Part shown: piece by piece, positions 1-9,000 of the stretch | Numbering within the stretch: position 1 is the first letter of the stretch | Layout of the letters: each line of letters starts with the position of its first letter | Assembly: GCF_015644665.1 (NCBI RefSeq) | Contig: NZ_JADOBQ010000011.1 | Location: 29,382 to 93,381 of the forward strand | DNA: 64,000 nt | From: Roseobacter sp. MH60115 | GTDB taxonomy: Bacteria; Pseudomonadota; Alphaproteobacteria; Rhodobacterales; Rhodobacteraceae | Reading direction: 5' to 3' | The notes under the pieces: generated by a model | Databases searched by the model: none | The model's input: only the letters and a program-made list of their open reading frames with translations | Told to the model about the DNA's origin: nothing | Position numbers and translations under genes: made by a program

Positions 1-1
1 C

Positions 2-994
2 CCTCTCGCAGGTGCTGTCGATGCTGGCGCACCGCATCAGAAAGCCTTTAACGCATATCTGCGTTCTGGCGATGATGACGGTCTGCGCGGGCTTGAGATG
101 GACGTGAAATCCCTGTCTACGGCGGTGAACTCGGATGGCGGCTACCTCGTTGATCCGCAGACATCGGACACCGTGAAATCGGTCCTGAACGCAACCGCGT
201 CGATCCGGTCGATTGCGGCTGTGGTGAATGTCGAGGCGACGTCGTATGACGTTCTGGTGGATCACACCGACGTCGGCGCAGGCTGGGCGACCGAGGCCGG
301 TTCCACAACGGAAACCGACAGCCCGCAGCTCGACCGGATCACCATTCCGCTGCACGAGCTGAGCGCGCTGCCCAAGGCATCGCAGCGTCTGCTGGATGAC
401 AGCGCGTTCGATATCGAAACATGGCTGGCGAGCCGCATCGCGGATAAGTTCGCGCGTGCCGAAGCGGCAGCCTTCATCAACGGTGACGGCACCGACAAGC
501 CCATGGGCTTTCTGAGCCACGCCTCCGTGGACAACGATGTCTGGACCTGGGGCAACCTCGGCTACGTTCCCACCGGTCAGAATGGTGACGTGAACGCGGA
601 TTCCATCATCGACCTGGTCTACGCACTTGGGGCGGAATACCGCGCCAATGCGACCTTTGTCATGAACTCCAAGACCGCGGGTCTGGTCCGCAAGCTCAAG
701 GACAACGATGGTCGCTTCCTGTGGTCTGATGGTCTGGCATCTGCCGAACCTGCCCGCCTGATGGGGTATCCGGTGCTGATCGCCGAAGACATGCCGGATG
801 CGGCCACGGATGCCAACGCGATTGCCTTTGGCGACTTCGCAACCGGCTACACCATCGCCGAACGCCCCGATCTGCGCGTGTTGCGGGACCCCTTCAGCGC
901 CAAGCCGCATGTCCTTTTCTATGCGACCAAGCGTGTGGGTGGTGATGTCAGCGACTATGCCGCGATCAAGCTGCTGAAATTCGGCACTTCCTGA
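2..994 (+). CDS. GTA major capsid protein (HK97 fold), 5' end outside window
   Basis: This is the capsid subunit of a Rhodobacter-type gene transfer agent (orfg5 position). The reading frame is open from base 2, so the ATG at 98 is internal and the true start lies upstream of the window. The visible protein has the features of the family: a segment YLVDPQTSDT, then VLVDHTDVGAGWATEAGST, and the C-terminal end RVGGDVSDYAAIKLLKF. The missing N-terminus would hold the scaffold-like delta region removed by the prohead protease in HK97-type heads. The following genes keep the GTA order. No stops or frameshifts are seen in the visible part. Confidence 0.95.
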   Translation, partial: PLAGAVDAGAPHQKAFNAYLRSGDDDGLRGLEMDVKSLSTAVNSDGGYLVDPQTSDTVKSVLNATASIRSIAAVVNVEATSYDVLVDHTDVGAGWATEAGSTTETDSPQLDRITIPLHELSALPKASQRLLDDSAFDIETWLASRIADKFARAEAAAFINGDGTDKPMGFLSHASVDNDVWTWGNLGYVPTGQNGDVNADSIIDLVYALGAEYRANATFVMNSKTAGLVRKLKDNDGRFLWSDGLASAEPARLMGYPVLIAEDMPDAATDANAIAFGDFATGYTIAERPDLRVLRDPFSAKPHVLFYATKRVGGDVSDYAAIKLLKFGTS

Positions 995-1014
995 GGGATG
1001 TGACGATACCGGTG

Positions 1015-1032
1015 CCGGGGGATGCCCCCCGG
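1015..1032 (+). other. GC-rich hairpin between capsid and adaptor genes
   Basis: CCGGGGG (1015-1021) can pair with CCCCCGG (1026-1032) around a 4-base loop. It sits in the 159-base gap after the capsid stop, the only sizeable gap in the GTA operon. There is no T-tract, so it is not a classical terminator. It could protect the upstream mRNA end or reduce read-through so that capsid is made in excess; this is inference. Confidence 0.35.
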
Positions 1033-1153
1033 TGCCGGGCCGGGTGCGTGCCGGAACGTTTGTGTTGTCTAGCTGCTCCCCTCCGACCGAGCAATGCAGA
1101 TGGGTGCGCGCCCGGTTCCTGAGTGGTGGGGCACAAGTAATTGGAGACATTCG

Positions 1154-1753
1154 ATGATGTTGATCGAAGAAACGACGGTGCCGGATGCGGCTCTACCAGT
1201 CGAGGAATTCAAAGCGCATCTGCGGCTGGGCACCAGCTTTGGTCAGGAGTCTGCGCAAGACGAGGTATTGAGCGGGTTTTTACGGGCAGCCATGGCCGCG
1301 ATTGAATCGCGCACCGGCAAGATTTTGATGACCCGGCCTTTCAGCTGGTCGCTGACCTTCTGGCGCGACCGGGATTCGCAGATCTTGCCGGTTGCACCGA
1401 TATCAGCGCTGACGCGATTGTCGACCATTGCACGCGACGGCAGCGAAACCGAGATTGATGTCACGCAGTACTGGCTGCAGCGCGACAGCCAGCGCCCCCG
1501 TTTACGGTCCGTTGGTGCCTGTTTGCCGGTGATCCCGCAAAACGGATCGGCCTCTATCGAGTTCGAGGCTGGCTATGGCCCGACGTGGCAGGACCTGCCT
1601 GCCGATCTGCGTCAAGCCGTGCTGTTGTTGGCGGCGCATTACTATGAGTATCGCGACGAGACCTCCCTGAGTGATGGTTGCATGCCCTTTGGCGTCAGCA
1701 GCCTGATCGAGCGCTACAAGGTGATGCGTCTTGGACCGGGAGCAATCCTGTGA
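1154..1753 (+). CDS. GTA head-tail connector, adaptor (orfg6-like)
   Basis: A 199-residue protein of the phage conserved 'head-tail connector' family, in the orfg6 position. In the Rhodobacter capsulatus GTA the equivalent protein forms the adaptor ring below the portal. The start at 1154 (or the adjacent ATG at 1157) is chosen because GGAGA lies about 6 bases upstream. An in-frame ATG at 1094 has no comparable ribosome site and would add a non-conserved tail. The stop overlaps the next gene's GTG, so the two are translationally coupled. Family assignment rests mainly on position, length and the conserved 'ADLRQAVLLLAAHYYEYR' segment. Confidence 0.88.
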   Translation: MMLIEETTVPDAALPVEEFKAHLRLGTSFGQESAQDEVLSGFLRAAMAAIESRTGKILMTRPFSWSLTFWRDRDSQILPVAPISALTRLSTIARDGSETEIDVTQYWLQRDSQRPRLRSVGACLPVIPQNGSASIEFEAGYGPTWQDLPADLRQAVLLLAAHYYEYRDETSLSDGCMPFGVSSLIERYKVMRLGPGAIL

Positions 1754-2088
1754 AAACGCCCCGTTTGAACCGTAAGCTTGTGCTCGAGGCCCCTCAGCGG
1801 ACAGAGGATGGCGCGGGCGGATATGTTGAGACCTGGCAGGCGCTTGGCACTGTCTGGGCGCAGGTCACCGCGCGTGCGGGGCGTGAAATCGCCCAGTCCG
1901 GCGCGCCGGTTTCGGCCATGGGCTGCAAGATTGTCGTGCGGGGCGCGCCTTTTGGGGACGCACAGCGCCCAAGGCCGGACCAGCGATTTCGGGAAGGGGA
2001 GCGGGTGTTCGTCATTCAGGCTGTGGCTGAGAGTGATGCGAATGGCCGCTACATCACCTGCTTTGCCACAGAGGAGAGTACGGTATGA
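1750..2088 (+). CDS. GTA head-tail adaptor, stopper (orfg7-like)
   Basis: A 112-residue protein of the phage head-tail adaptor (SPP1 gp16-like) type, in the orfg7 position; the R. capsulatus homologue acts as the stopper that retains DNA in the head. The start is a GTG at 1750 that overlaps the preceding TGA (GTGA), which is typical coupling in this operon. An ATG at 1678 in the same frame would overlap the adaptor gene by 76 bases and is unlikely. The sequence shows the usual small beta-barrel pattern (WAQVTARAGREI, then FREGERVFVIQAV). Confidence 0.85.
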   Translation: MKTPRLNRKLVLEAPQRTEDGAGGYVETWQALGTVWAQVTARAGREIAQSGAPVSAMGCKIVVRGAPFGDAQRPRPDQRFREGERVFVIQAVAESDANGRYITCFATEESTV

Positions 2089-2495
2089 GCTACGCCATGT
2101 CGGGCGCGCTTCAGGCGGCCATCTACGAGACCCTCATCAATGATGCGACCCTTGGCGGGCTGGTCGGCACAAATGTCTATGACGCAGTGCCAAGCGGTGA
2201 TTTGCCCGAGACCTATGTTCGCCTCGGGGCGGAGCAGGCGCGTGATGCCTCGGACCAAACCGGGAATGGCGCGCTGCATACGGTCGAGATTTCAGTCTTT
2301 ACCACGCAGCCAGGATTTGCCGGTGCCAAGGCAGTCGCGACGGCGATTTCGGATGCGCTGCAGGATGCCGATCTGGCGTTGAGCCGCGGGCGTCTTGTCT
2401 TTCTCAGATTTCAGCGGGCCGAGGCCCGGCGGATCGACACCAATGCCGGACGCCAGATCCGGATGCGCTTTCAAGCGCGTGTCGAAGATGAATAA
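2085..2495 (+). CDS. GTA tail terminator (DUF3168, orfg8-like)
   Basis: A 136-residue protein of the DUF3168 family, matching orfg8, the tail-terminator ring that caps the tail tube at the head. The start ATG at 2085 overlaps the previous stop (ATGA). Family-like features are the opening helix followed by VYDAVPSGDLPETYVRLG and a later HTVEISVFTTQPG strand. Length and gene order agree with the Rhodobacterales GTA. A 28-base gap with a good AGGAG site precedes the next gene, the tail-tube gene, which must be made in large amount. Confidence 0.87.
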   Translation: MSYAMSGALQAAIYETLINDATLGGLVGTNVYDAVPSGDLPETYVRLGAEQARDASDQTGNGALHTVEISVFTTQPGFAGAKAVATAISDALQDADLALSRGRLVFLRFQRAEARRIDTNAGRQIRMRFQARVEDE

Positions 2496-2523
2496 CCTTT
2501 TGAATTCAAACAGGAGATAACCC

Positions 2524-2937
2524 ATGGGTGCTCAGAACGGAAAAGACCTTCTGGTGAAAGTCGACATGACGGACAGCGGTTCGTTCACCACACTGGCGGG
2601 TCTGCGTGCCACGCGGGTCAGCTTTAACGCGGAAACGATTGATATCACCAGCCTGGAGAGCCAGGGCGGATGGCGCGAGCTGCTGTCCGGTGCCGGGGTG
2701 CGCTCGGTGTCGATCAGCGGGTCGGGCGTGTTCCGGGACGCGGATACCGACGAGCGCGCGCGGCAGCTGTTCTTTGACGGCGAGGCGCCGAGCTTTCAGG
2801 TTGTGATCCCCGATTTCGGCATTGTCGAAGGCCCGTTCCAGGTGACCGCCATCGAATACGGGGGCAGCCACAATGGCGAGGCAACTTACGAGTTGTCGCT
2901 GGCCAGCGCGGGCTCTCTGAGCTTCACGGCGATCTGA
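2524..2937 (+). CDS. GTA major tail tube protein (orfg9-like)
   Basis: A 137-residue major tail protein (TP901-1-like family) in the orfg9 position. It would polymerise into the tail tube. The N-terminus MGAQNGKDLLVKV and the motif FNAETIDITSLES are typical of phage tail tube subunits. AGGAG stands 8 bases before the ATG. The stop is two bases before the next start. Confidence 0.92.
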   Translation: MGAQNGKDLLVKVDMTDSGSFTTLAGLRATRVSFNAETIDITSLESQGGWRELLSGAGVRSVSISGSGVFRDADTDERARQLFFDGEAPSFQVVIPDFGIVEGPFQVTAIEYGGSHNGEATYELSLASAGSLSFTAI

Positions 2938-2939
2938 TC

Positions 2940-3257
2940 ATGGCAAATCCCTGGAGGGGCGATGTCGCCTTGGTCATAGACGGTCAGTCTCATGTGATGC
3001 GTCTGACGCTGGGTGCACTGGCCGAACTGGAGGCCGCGCTGGAAGCGGATTCGCTGATGGCGATGGTCGAGCGTTTCGAAAGCGGGAGTTTCAGCAGCCA
3101 GGACGTCCTTGCCTTGTTACGGGCAGGGTTGAAGGGCGGGAAATGCGGGCTTTCGGAGGACGCATTGTACCATGCGCAGATCGAAGGCGGCCCGATTGCG
3201 GCGGCGAAGGCGGCGGCGGAATTGTTGGCGCGGGCCTTCACGGTGCCTGCGGCATGA
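2940..3257 (+). CDS. GTA tail assembly protein (GTA-gp10 family)
   Basis: A 105-residue member of the gene-transfer-agent gp10 family. It stands between tail tube and tape measure, where tailed phages encode their tail assembly chaperones. The protein starts with a short strand pair (VALVIDGQSHVMRLTLGALAELE) followed by helices. It overlaps the next small gene by ATGA. A role as chaperone of tape-measure assembly is inferred from position. Confidence 0.85.
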   Translation: MANPWRGDVALVIDGQSHVMRLTLGALAELEAALEADSLMAMVERFESGSFSSQDVLALLRAGLKGGKCGLSEDALYHAQIEGGPIAAAKAAAELLARAFTVPAA

Positions 3258-3463
3258 GCCAACTGGACTGGCCCGCCCTGATGCGGGTGGGGCTACGCGG
3301 ACTTGGCTTGCATCCGGATGTTTTCTGGGCGCTGACGCCAGCGGAATTTCAGTTGATGCTGGGCGATCCGGCCAAATCCGGGCCGCTGTTGAGCACCGGT
3401 TTGGAGGCCCTGATGAAGGCCTATCCGGACAAGGACAATAAGGACGATAGCGATGACGGATGA
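3254..3463 (+). CDS. GTA phage tail assembly chaperone (orfg10.1-like)
   Basis: A 69-residue protein of the small phage tail assembly chaperone family found in GTAs. The start at 3254 overlaps the previous stop (ATGA); an in-frame ATG at 3143 would run through the upstream gene. The conserved core is RVGLRGLGLHPDVFWALTP, followed by a charged tail (DKDNKDDSDDG). The gene overlaps the tape-measure start at 3453 by 11 bases. With the preceding gene it fits the usual chaperone pair. Confidence 0.85.
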   Translation: MSQLDWPALMRVGLRGLGLHPDVFWALTPAEFQLMLGDPAKSGPLLSTGLEALMKAYPDKDNKDDSDDG

Positions 3464-4112
3464 GAGCGGTTTCGAAGATCTGGAAGGACGCGCCGAGGGC
3501 CTGAACGATACGTTGAGCCAGACCAGCACGCTTGTGTCAGGGTTTGACAGTGAGCTGCGGCGGATGAAGACCTCGCTGGAGGCGACGGGACGCGATATCG
3601 CCGCCCTGGAACGCGGCCTGACCCGCGGGCTGCGAAGCGCTTTCGATGGTGTCGTTTTTGACGGGGCAAGCCTGTCTGATGCCTTGAACACCCTTGCCAA
3701 CAGCATGGTGGACACGGCCTACAGCGCGGCCATCAATCCGGTGACAAAGCACGCCGGCGGGCTTTTGGCCCAGGGTGTCGATGGGCTACTCGGCAGCATT
3801 CTGCCTTTCGCGGATGGCGCCCCCTTCAGCCAGGGACGCGTTATGCCTTTTGCGACCGGTGGGATCGTCAGCGGTGCCACACCTTTTGGCATGCGTGGCG
3901 GCATGGGCGTGATGGGCGAGGCGGGCCCGGAGGCGATCATGCCGCTGGCCCGGGGGCCTGATGGCAAGCTTGGCGTGCGCGGTGCGGGCGGCGGTGGTCA
4001 GACCGTCGTGATGAACATCTCGACCCCCGACGTTCAGGGGTTTCAACGCAGTCAGGGGCAGATCGCTGCTCAGATGACCCGTGCCCTGGGGCGCGGACAG
4101 CGCAATCGATAA
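3453..4112 (+). CDS. GTA tail tape measure protein (orfg11-like)
   Basis: A 219-residue phage tail tape measure protein. It is short, as expected for the short tail of the Rhodobacter GTA. Residues 10-65 are helical and coiled-coil-like; the middle part has small and hydrophobic residues, and the C-terminal part is Gly-rich with the typical motif GEAGPEAIMPL (about residues 155-165). The start overlaps the chaperone gene. The protein fixes tail length and may pass into the recipient envelope; that is family knowledge, not seen here. Confidence 0.9.
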   Translation: MTDESGFEDLEGRAEGLNDTLSQTSTLVSGFDSELRRMKTSLEATGRDIAALERGLTRGLRSAFDGVVFDGASLSDALNTLANSMVDTAYSAAINPVTKHAGGLLAQGVDGLLGSILPFADGAPFSQGRVMPFATGGIVSGATPFGMRGGMGVMGEAGPEAIMPLARGPDGKLGVRGAGGGGQTVVMNISTPDVQGFQRSQGQIAAQMTRALGRGQRNR

Positions 4113-4130
4113 CGCGAGGGGAGCAGGACT

Positions 4131-4763
4131 ATGCAGTTTCATGAAGTCAGATTTCCGGCCACGCTGAGCTTTGGCTCCGTTGGCGGGCCGGAACGCCGCA
4201 CGGATGTGGTGACAATCAGCAACGGATACGAGGAGCGCAACTCTCCCTGGGCGCATTCGCGCAGGCGCTATGATGCGGGGATGGGCATGCGGTCGCTGGA
4301 CGATATCGAGACCTTGATCGCCTTTTTCGAGGCGCGATTTGGCCAGCTGTTCGGGTTTCGCTGGAAGGACTGGTCGGATTATCGTTCGTCCAAGCCGTCG
4401 CTGGATATCACCGCCTTTGATCAGGCGTTGGGAACCGGCGATGGCACGCAGACCGAGTTTGAGCTTCAGAAGACCTACCAATCCGGCAGCTATGACTACA
4501 TCCGCCCGATCAGCAAACCGGTTGCCCAAACCGTGCGCGTTGGGGTGAATGGTGTGGAACTGCAGGAAGCCACGGATTACGCGGTCGATCTGACCAGGGG
4601 TGTCATCACCTTTGCACAGGCACCGGCAGCAGGTGCCGATGTCTCGGCAGGGTTTGAATTCGACGTGCCTGTACGTTTCGACACGGACCGCATCCAGACC
4701 AGTATCGCCAGCTTTCAGGCGGGCGAAGTTCCCAATGTCCCCATTGTGGAGGTGCGGATCTGA
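4131..4763 (+). CDS. GTA distal tail protein (DUF2460, orfg12-like)
   Basis: A 210-residue DUF2460 protein (TIGR02217-like), matching orfg12, the distal tail (Dit-like) ring of the R. capsulatus GTA. The family signature is clear: FHEVRFPATLSFGSVGGPE at the start, then FFEARFGQLFGFRWKDWSDY near residue 65-85, and a C-terminal VRFDTDRIQTSIASF. AGGGGAGCAGG precedes the ATG. The next gene's ATG overlaps the stop by one base. Confidence 0.93.
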   Translation: MQFHEVRFPATLSFGSVGGPERRTDVVTISNGYEERNSPWAHSRRRYDAGMGMRSLDDIETLIAFFEARFGQLFGFRWKDWSDYRSSKPSLDITAFDQALGTGDGTQTEFELQKTYQSGSYDYIRPISKPVAQTVRVGVNGVELQEATDYAVDLTRGVITFAQAPAAGADVSAGFEFDVPVRFDTDRIQTSIASFQAGEVPNVPIVEVRI

Positions 4764-5650
4764 TGTCGGAAATGGATGCAGGACTTCAGGCCCATCTTGA
4801 GGGCGGATTGACCACTGTGGCGCATGCCTGGGCCATTGAGCGCAAGGATGGTGTCATACTTGGCTTCACCGATCATGATCGGGAGCTGACCTTCGACGGT
4901 ATCACTTTTCGCGCGGATACGGGCCTGAGCGCCCTGGCGCTGTCGCAAAGCACGGGCTTGTCGGTGGACAACACCGAAGCCCTCGGGGCGTTGAGCGATT
5001 TGTCGATCCGTGAGGATGAAATCGAGCAGGGCCGTTTTGACGAGGCCGAGGTGCGCGCCTGGCTGGTGAACTGGACGGACGTATCGCAGCGCTGGTTGCA
5101 GTTCCGGGGCACAATTGGCGAGCTGCGCCGTGCAGACGGCGGTTTTCAGGCCGAACTGCGCGGGTTGACCGAATTGCTGAACCGCCCGCTGGGGCGAGTG
5201 TATCAAAAACCCTGTACGGCTGTTCTGGGCGACGGGGCGTGCCGGTTTGATTTGACGGCACCGGGGTTCTCCATCGATTTGCCGATCGAAACCGTGACCC
5301 AGGCCCGCGTCTTTCGGTGGGCCGGGGTTGACGGGTTCGATCCCGGTTGGTTTGCGCGGGGCCGGTTGGAAGTTCAGACGGGATCCGCAGCAGGTCTTTG
5401 GGGAATGGTCAAGCAGGACCGTTTCGAAGGGGCCGATCGCGTGATTGAGCTCTGGGAACCGATGCGCAGCCCTCTAGAGGCTGGCACGGTCGTGCGTCTG
5501 ATCGCGGGATGCGACAAACGCAGTGAAACCTGCCGCGTGAAATTCGCAAACCTTGCCAACTTCCAGGGCTTTCCGGACGTCCCGGGCGAAGACTGGATGA
5601 TGGCGGTTCCGAAGTCGACGGGCGCGAACACCGGTGGGAGCCTGAGATGA
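4763..5650 (+). CDS. GTA tail hub protein (DUF2163, orfg13-like)
   Basis: A 295-residue DUF2163 protein (TIGR02218-like), matching orfg13. In the R. capsulatus GTA the homologue is the hub at the tail tip. The protein contains the family's cysteine-bearing segments: CTAVLGDGACRFD (about 151-163) and CDKRSETCRVKFANLANFQG (about 250-269), which in related proteins can bind an Fe-S cluster. It overlaps both neighbours by 1-4 bases, consistent with one transcript. Confidence 0.92.
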   Translation: MSEMDAGLQAHLEGGLTTVAHAWAIERKDGVILGFTDHDRELTFDGITFRADTGLSALALSQSTGLSVDNTEALGALSDLSIREDEIEQGRFDEAEVRAWLVNWTDVSQRWLQFRGTIGELRRADGGFQAELRGLTELLNRPLGRVYQKPCTAVLGDGACRFDLTAPGFSIDLPIETVTQARVFRWAGVDGFDPGWFARGRLEVQTGSAAGLWGMVKQDRFEGADRVIELWEPMRSPLEAGTVVRLIAGCDKRSETCRVKFANLANFQGFPDVPGEDWMMAVPKSTGANTGGSLR

Positions 5651-6093
5651 CGCCGCTTCAACAGCAGATTGTGACCGAGGCGCGGGATTGGATTGGCACG
5701 CCCTACGTGCACCAGTCGGCGGTCAAGGGTGCGGGCACCGATTGCCTTGGGCTTTTGCGGGGAGTTTGGCGTGCGCTTTATGGTGATGAGCCCGAAGCCG
5801 TGCCAGCCTATTCCATGGATTGGTCCGAACCACAGGGCGAAGAGCGCCTGTGGGACGCGGCGTTGCGCCATTTGGACCCCAAGAGTCTGACGGATGAGGC
5901 GCCGGGCGACGTCTTGCTTTTTCGCATGCGCAGCAATGCGGTGGCCAAACATCTGGGCGTGGTCGGGCGCGTTGGGTCTCACCCAAGCTTCGTGCATGCC
6001 TATTCGCGCTATGGCGTGGTTGAGAGCTCTCTCAGCCTGCCGTGGCGCCGTCGCGTGGTGGCGCGGTTTACATTTCCTGAGGAGGCCAGCTGA
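5647..6093 (+). CDS. GTA NlpC/P60 peptidase (orfg14-like)
   Basis: A 148-residue NlpC/P60-type cysteine peptidase (TIGR02219-like), in the orfg14 position. The catalytic Cys is in GTDCLGLLRG (about residue 35) and the catalytic His in KHLGVVGR (about residue 105), so the enzyme looks active. It probably cuts peptidoglycan of the recipient during particle entry. Start and stop both overlap neighbours. There is no signal peptide, as expected for a structural part of the particle. Confidence 0.93.
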   Translation: MTPLQQQIVTEARDWIGTPYVHQSAVKGAGTDCLGLLRGVWRALYGDEPEAVPAYSMDWSEPQGEERLWDAALRHLDPKSLTDEAPGDVLLFRMRSNAVAKHLGVVGRVGSHPSFVHAYSRYGVVESSLSLPWRRRVVARFTFPEEAS

Positions 6094-9000
6094 TGGCGAC
6101 GCTCGTTCTTTCTACTGTAGGGGCTGCGGTTGGCGGTTCTATCGGAGGCACGGTGGCAGGTCTGTCGACGGCCGTCATCGGGCGGGCCGTCGGGGCAACC
6201 ATTGGCCGTGTGATCGATCAGAAACTCCTGGGGCAGGGATCCGATGTCGTCGAGACGGGCAAGGTCGACCGCTTTCGGATTTCGAATGTCGGTGAAGGCG
6301 ACACGCTGGCGCAGGTGTACGGGCGGATGCGTCTTGGCGGCCAGGTGATCTGGGCGTCGGACTTTGTCGAGACCGTGACTGTGACCGGCGGTGGCGGCGG
6401 CGGTGGGGGCGGCAAAGGCGCACCGAGCCAGCCGCAGACCGAGACCCGCAGCTATTCCTATTCGGTCAATCTGGCGGTTGCGATTTGTGAAGGTGAAATC
6501 ACCCGTGTCGGGCGCATCTGGGCCAATGGCGAAGAGGTTGCGCCGGACGATCTGAACATGCGCGTCTATCGTGGCGCGAAGGATCAACTGCCGGATCCGG
6601 TGATCGAGGCCATCGAGGGCAGCGGGATGGTGCCCGCGTATCGTGGCACGGCCTATGTGGTTTTCGAAAATCTTGCGCTTGAGCGCTTTGGCAACCGCGT
6701 ACCGCAGTTCTCTTTCGAGGTCGCCCGTCCGGAACAGCTCGATGAACCCGATCCGGAACTGGCACTGACTTATGCGATCAAGAGTGTCGCGGTGATCCCG
6801 GGCACGGGCGAGTATTCGCTAGCCACAACGCCAGTGCACTACACCAGCGGTCCGGGTAGCCGGTGGAGTGCCAACGTCAATACCCCTGCGGAAAAATCTG
6901 ATTTCTCGGCCTCTCTGGAAGCCTTGACCGATGAGTTGCCGAATTGTCAGGCGGCATCCCTCGTCGTGTCCTGGTTTGGCGATGATCTGCGCTGCGGGTC
7001 CTGCCAGGTGCGGCCCCGGGTTGAGAAAAAGGAGTACGACGGCGAAAACATGCCTTGGACCGTCTCTGGTCTCGGCAGGGCCTCTGCGCTGGCGATGCCA
7101 CTCGACGACGGGCGTCCGATTTACGGTGGAACGCCAACGGATCAATCCGTCGTGCAAGCTATTCACGCGATGCATCAGAGGGGCAAGCAAGTGTTGTTTT
7201 ACCCGTTCATCCTGATGGATCAGTTGAGCGGAAACACATTGCCAAATCCCTATGCACCCGACGAGATGCAACCCAGGTTGCCCTGGCGCGGACGGATCAC
7301 ACTTTCCCGGGCGCCCGGCGTCGACGGGTCACCTGATGGAACGGCTGCTGCGGATGCTGAGGTTGCAGCGTTTTTCGGCACGGCAAGGGCTGCGCATTTT
7401 TCCACATCCGGAACATCTGTATTCTACAATGGCCCCCAAGAGTGGTCGTTTTCGCGGTTCATCCTGCACTATGCCGCGCTGTGCAAAGCTGCTGGTGGGG
7501 TTGAGGCCTTTTGCATCGGCACGGAGATGCGCGGTCTGACGCAAATCAGAGGCGCGGGGAACCGTTTTGTTGCGGTCGAGAAGCTGCAATCCCTCGCAGC
7601 CGACGTGCGGGCAATCCTCGGACCACATGTGAAGATCAGTTATGCCGCCGACTGGAGCGAATATTTTGGCTATCAACCGCAGGACGGCTCCAACGACCGG
7701 TACTTTCACCTCGACCCGCTGTGGGCCGATCCCAACATCGACTTCATCGGGATCGACAACTACATGCCGATGTCGGACTGGCGCGAAGGGGATGATCACC
7801 TGGATGCCGATGCCGGATCCATCTATGATCTCGATTACCTGCGCGGCAATATTGCCGGTGGGGAGGGATATGATTGGTACTATGCCTCAAAGGAGGATGC
7901 CGCCGCTCAGATCCGGACCCCCATTGAAGACGGCGCGCATAGCGAGCCGTGGATCTATCGCTACAAGGACATCAAAAACTGGTGGTCGAACCCGCATCAT
8001 GAGCGCATTGGAGGGGTGAGGTCAAACACGGCGACCCCTTGGGTCCCGGCCTCCAAGCCCATTTGGTTCACTGAAATGGGCTGCGCCTCGATTGACAAGG
8101 GGACCAACCAGCCCAACAAGTTCCTGGACATGAAGTCCTCCGAAAGCAGCCTGCCGAAGTTCTCGAACGGCGCGCGGGATGACTTTATCCAGGCGCAGTA
8201 TTTACGTGCGATGGTCACCTTTTGGGGAGATGAGACCAATAACCCGGTTTCTGCAGTCTACGGCGGGCCGATGGTGAACATGAACCGGGCCTATGTCTGG
8301 GCATGGGATGCGCGTCCTTATCCGTATTTCCCCAATAATTCAGCGCTTTGGAGCGACTCGGAGAACTATGCGCGGGGCCATTGGATCAATGGGAGGACGT
8401 CGGCGCGGTCGCTGGCCTCTGTCGTAACGGAGATTTGCCGCAAGGCGGGTGTTGAAGACTTCGACACGCGTCGGCTTTACGGGAACGTCCGGGGCTATCT
8501 CGTCAATGACGTGAACGACGCGCGCGCATCGTTGCAACCTTTGATGCTGCGGTACTCTTTTGATGCGGTGGAACGTGATGGCCAGTTGGTTTTCAGAATG
8601 CGGACAGGTCAGAACCCGGTCCCGCTGGACCGCAGTATTCTGGCGCTGAGTGATGAATTGGACGGGACCGTTGAACAATCCCGCTCGGCCCAGGCCGAGA
8701 TGGCGGGGCGTGTGCGGTTGCGTTTTGTGCAGGCTGATGCCGATTTCGACGTGCTGGCCGAAGAAGCCGTTCTGGCCGATGAGCGCACGCACTCCGTTTC
8801 CACGTCCGAGATCCCGATTGCCCTGACGCGCGGCGAAGGGCGACAAACCGCTGAGCGCTGGTTGACCGAAGCGCGCATTGCCCGCGAGACAATTCGGTTT
8901 GCCCTGCCGCCATCCTGCCTGACCATGGGGGCGGGCGATGTGATTGAGCTGCAAGCCGATCAGTTGGAGGGACGTGCCCTCTACCGGATTGACCGGGTGG

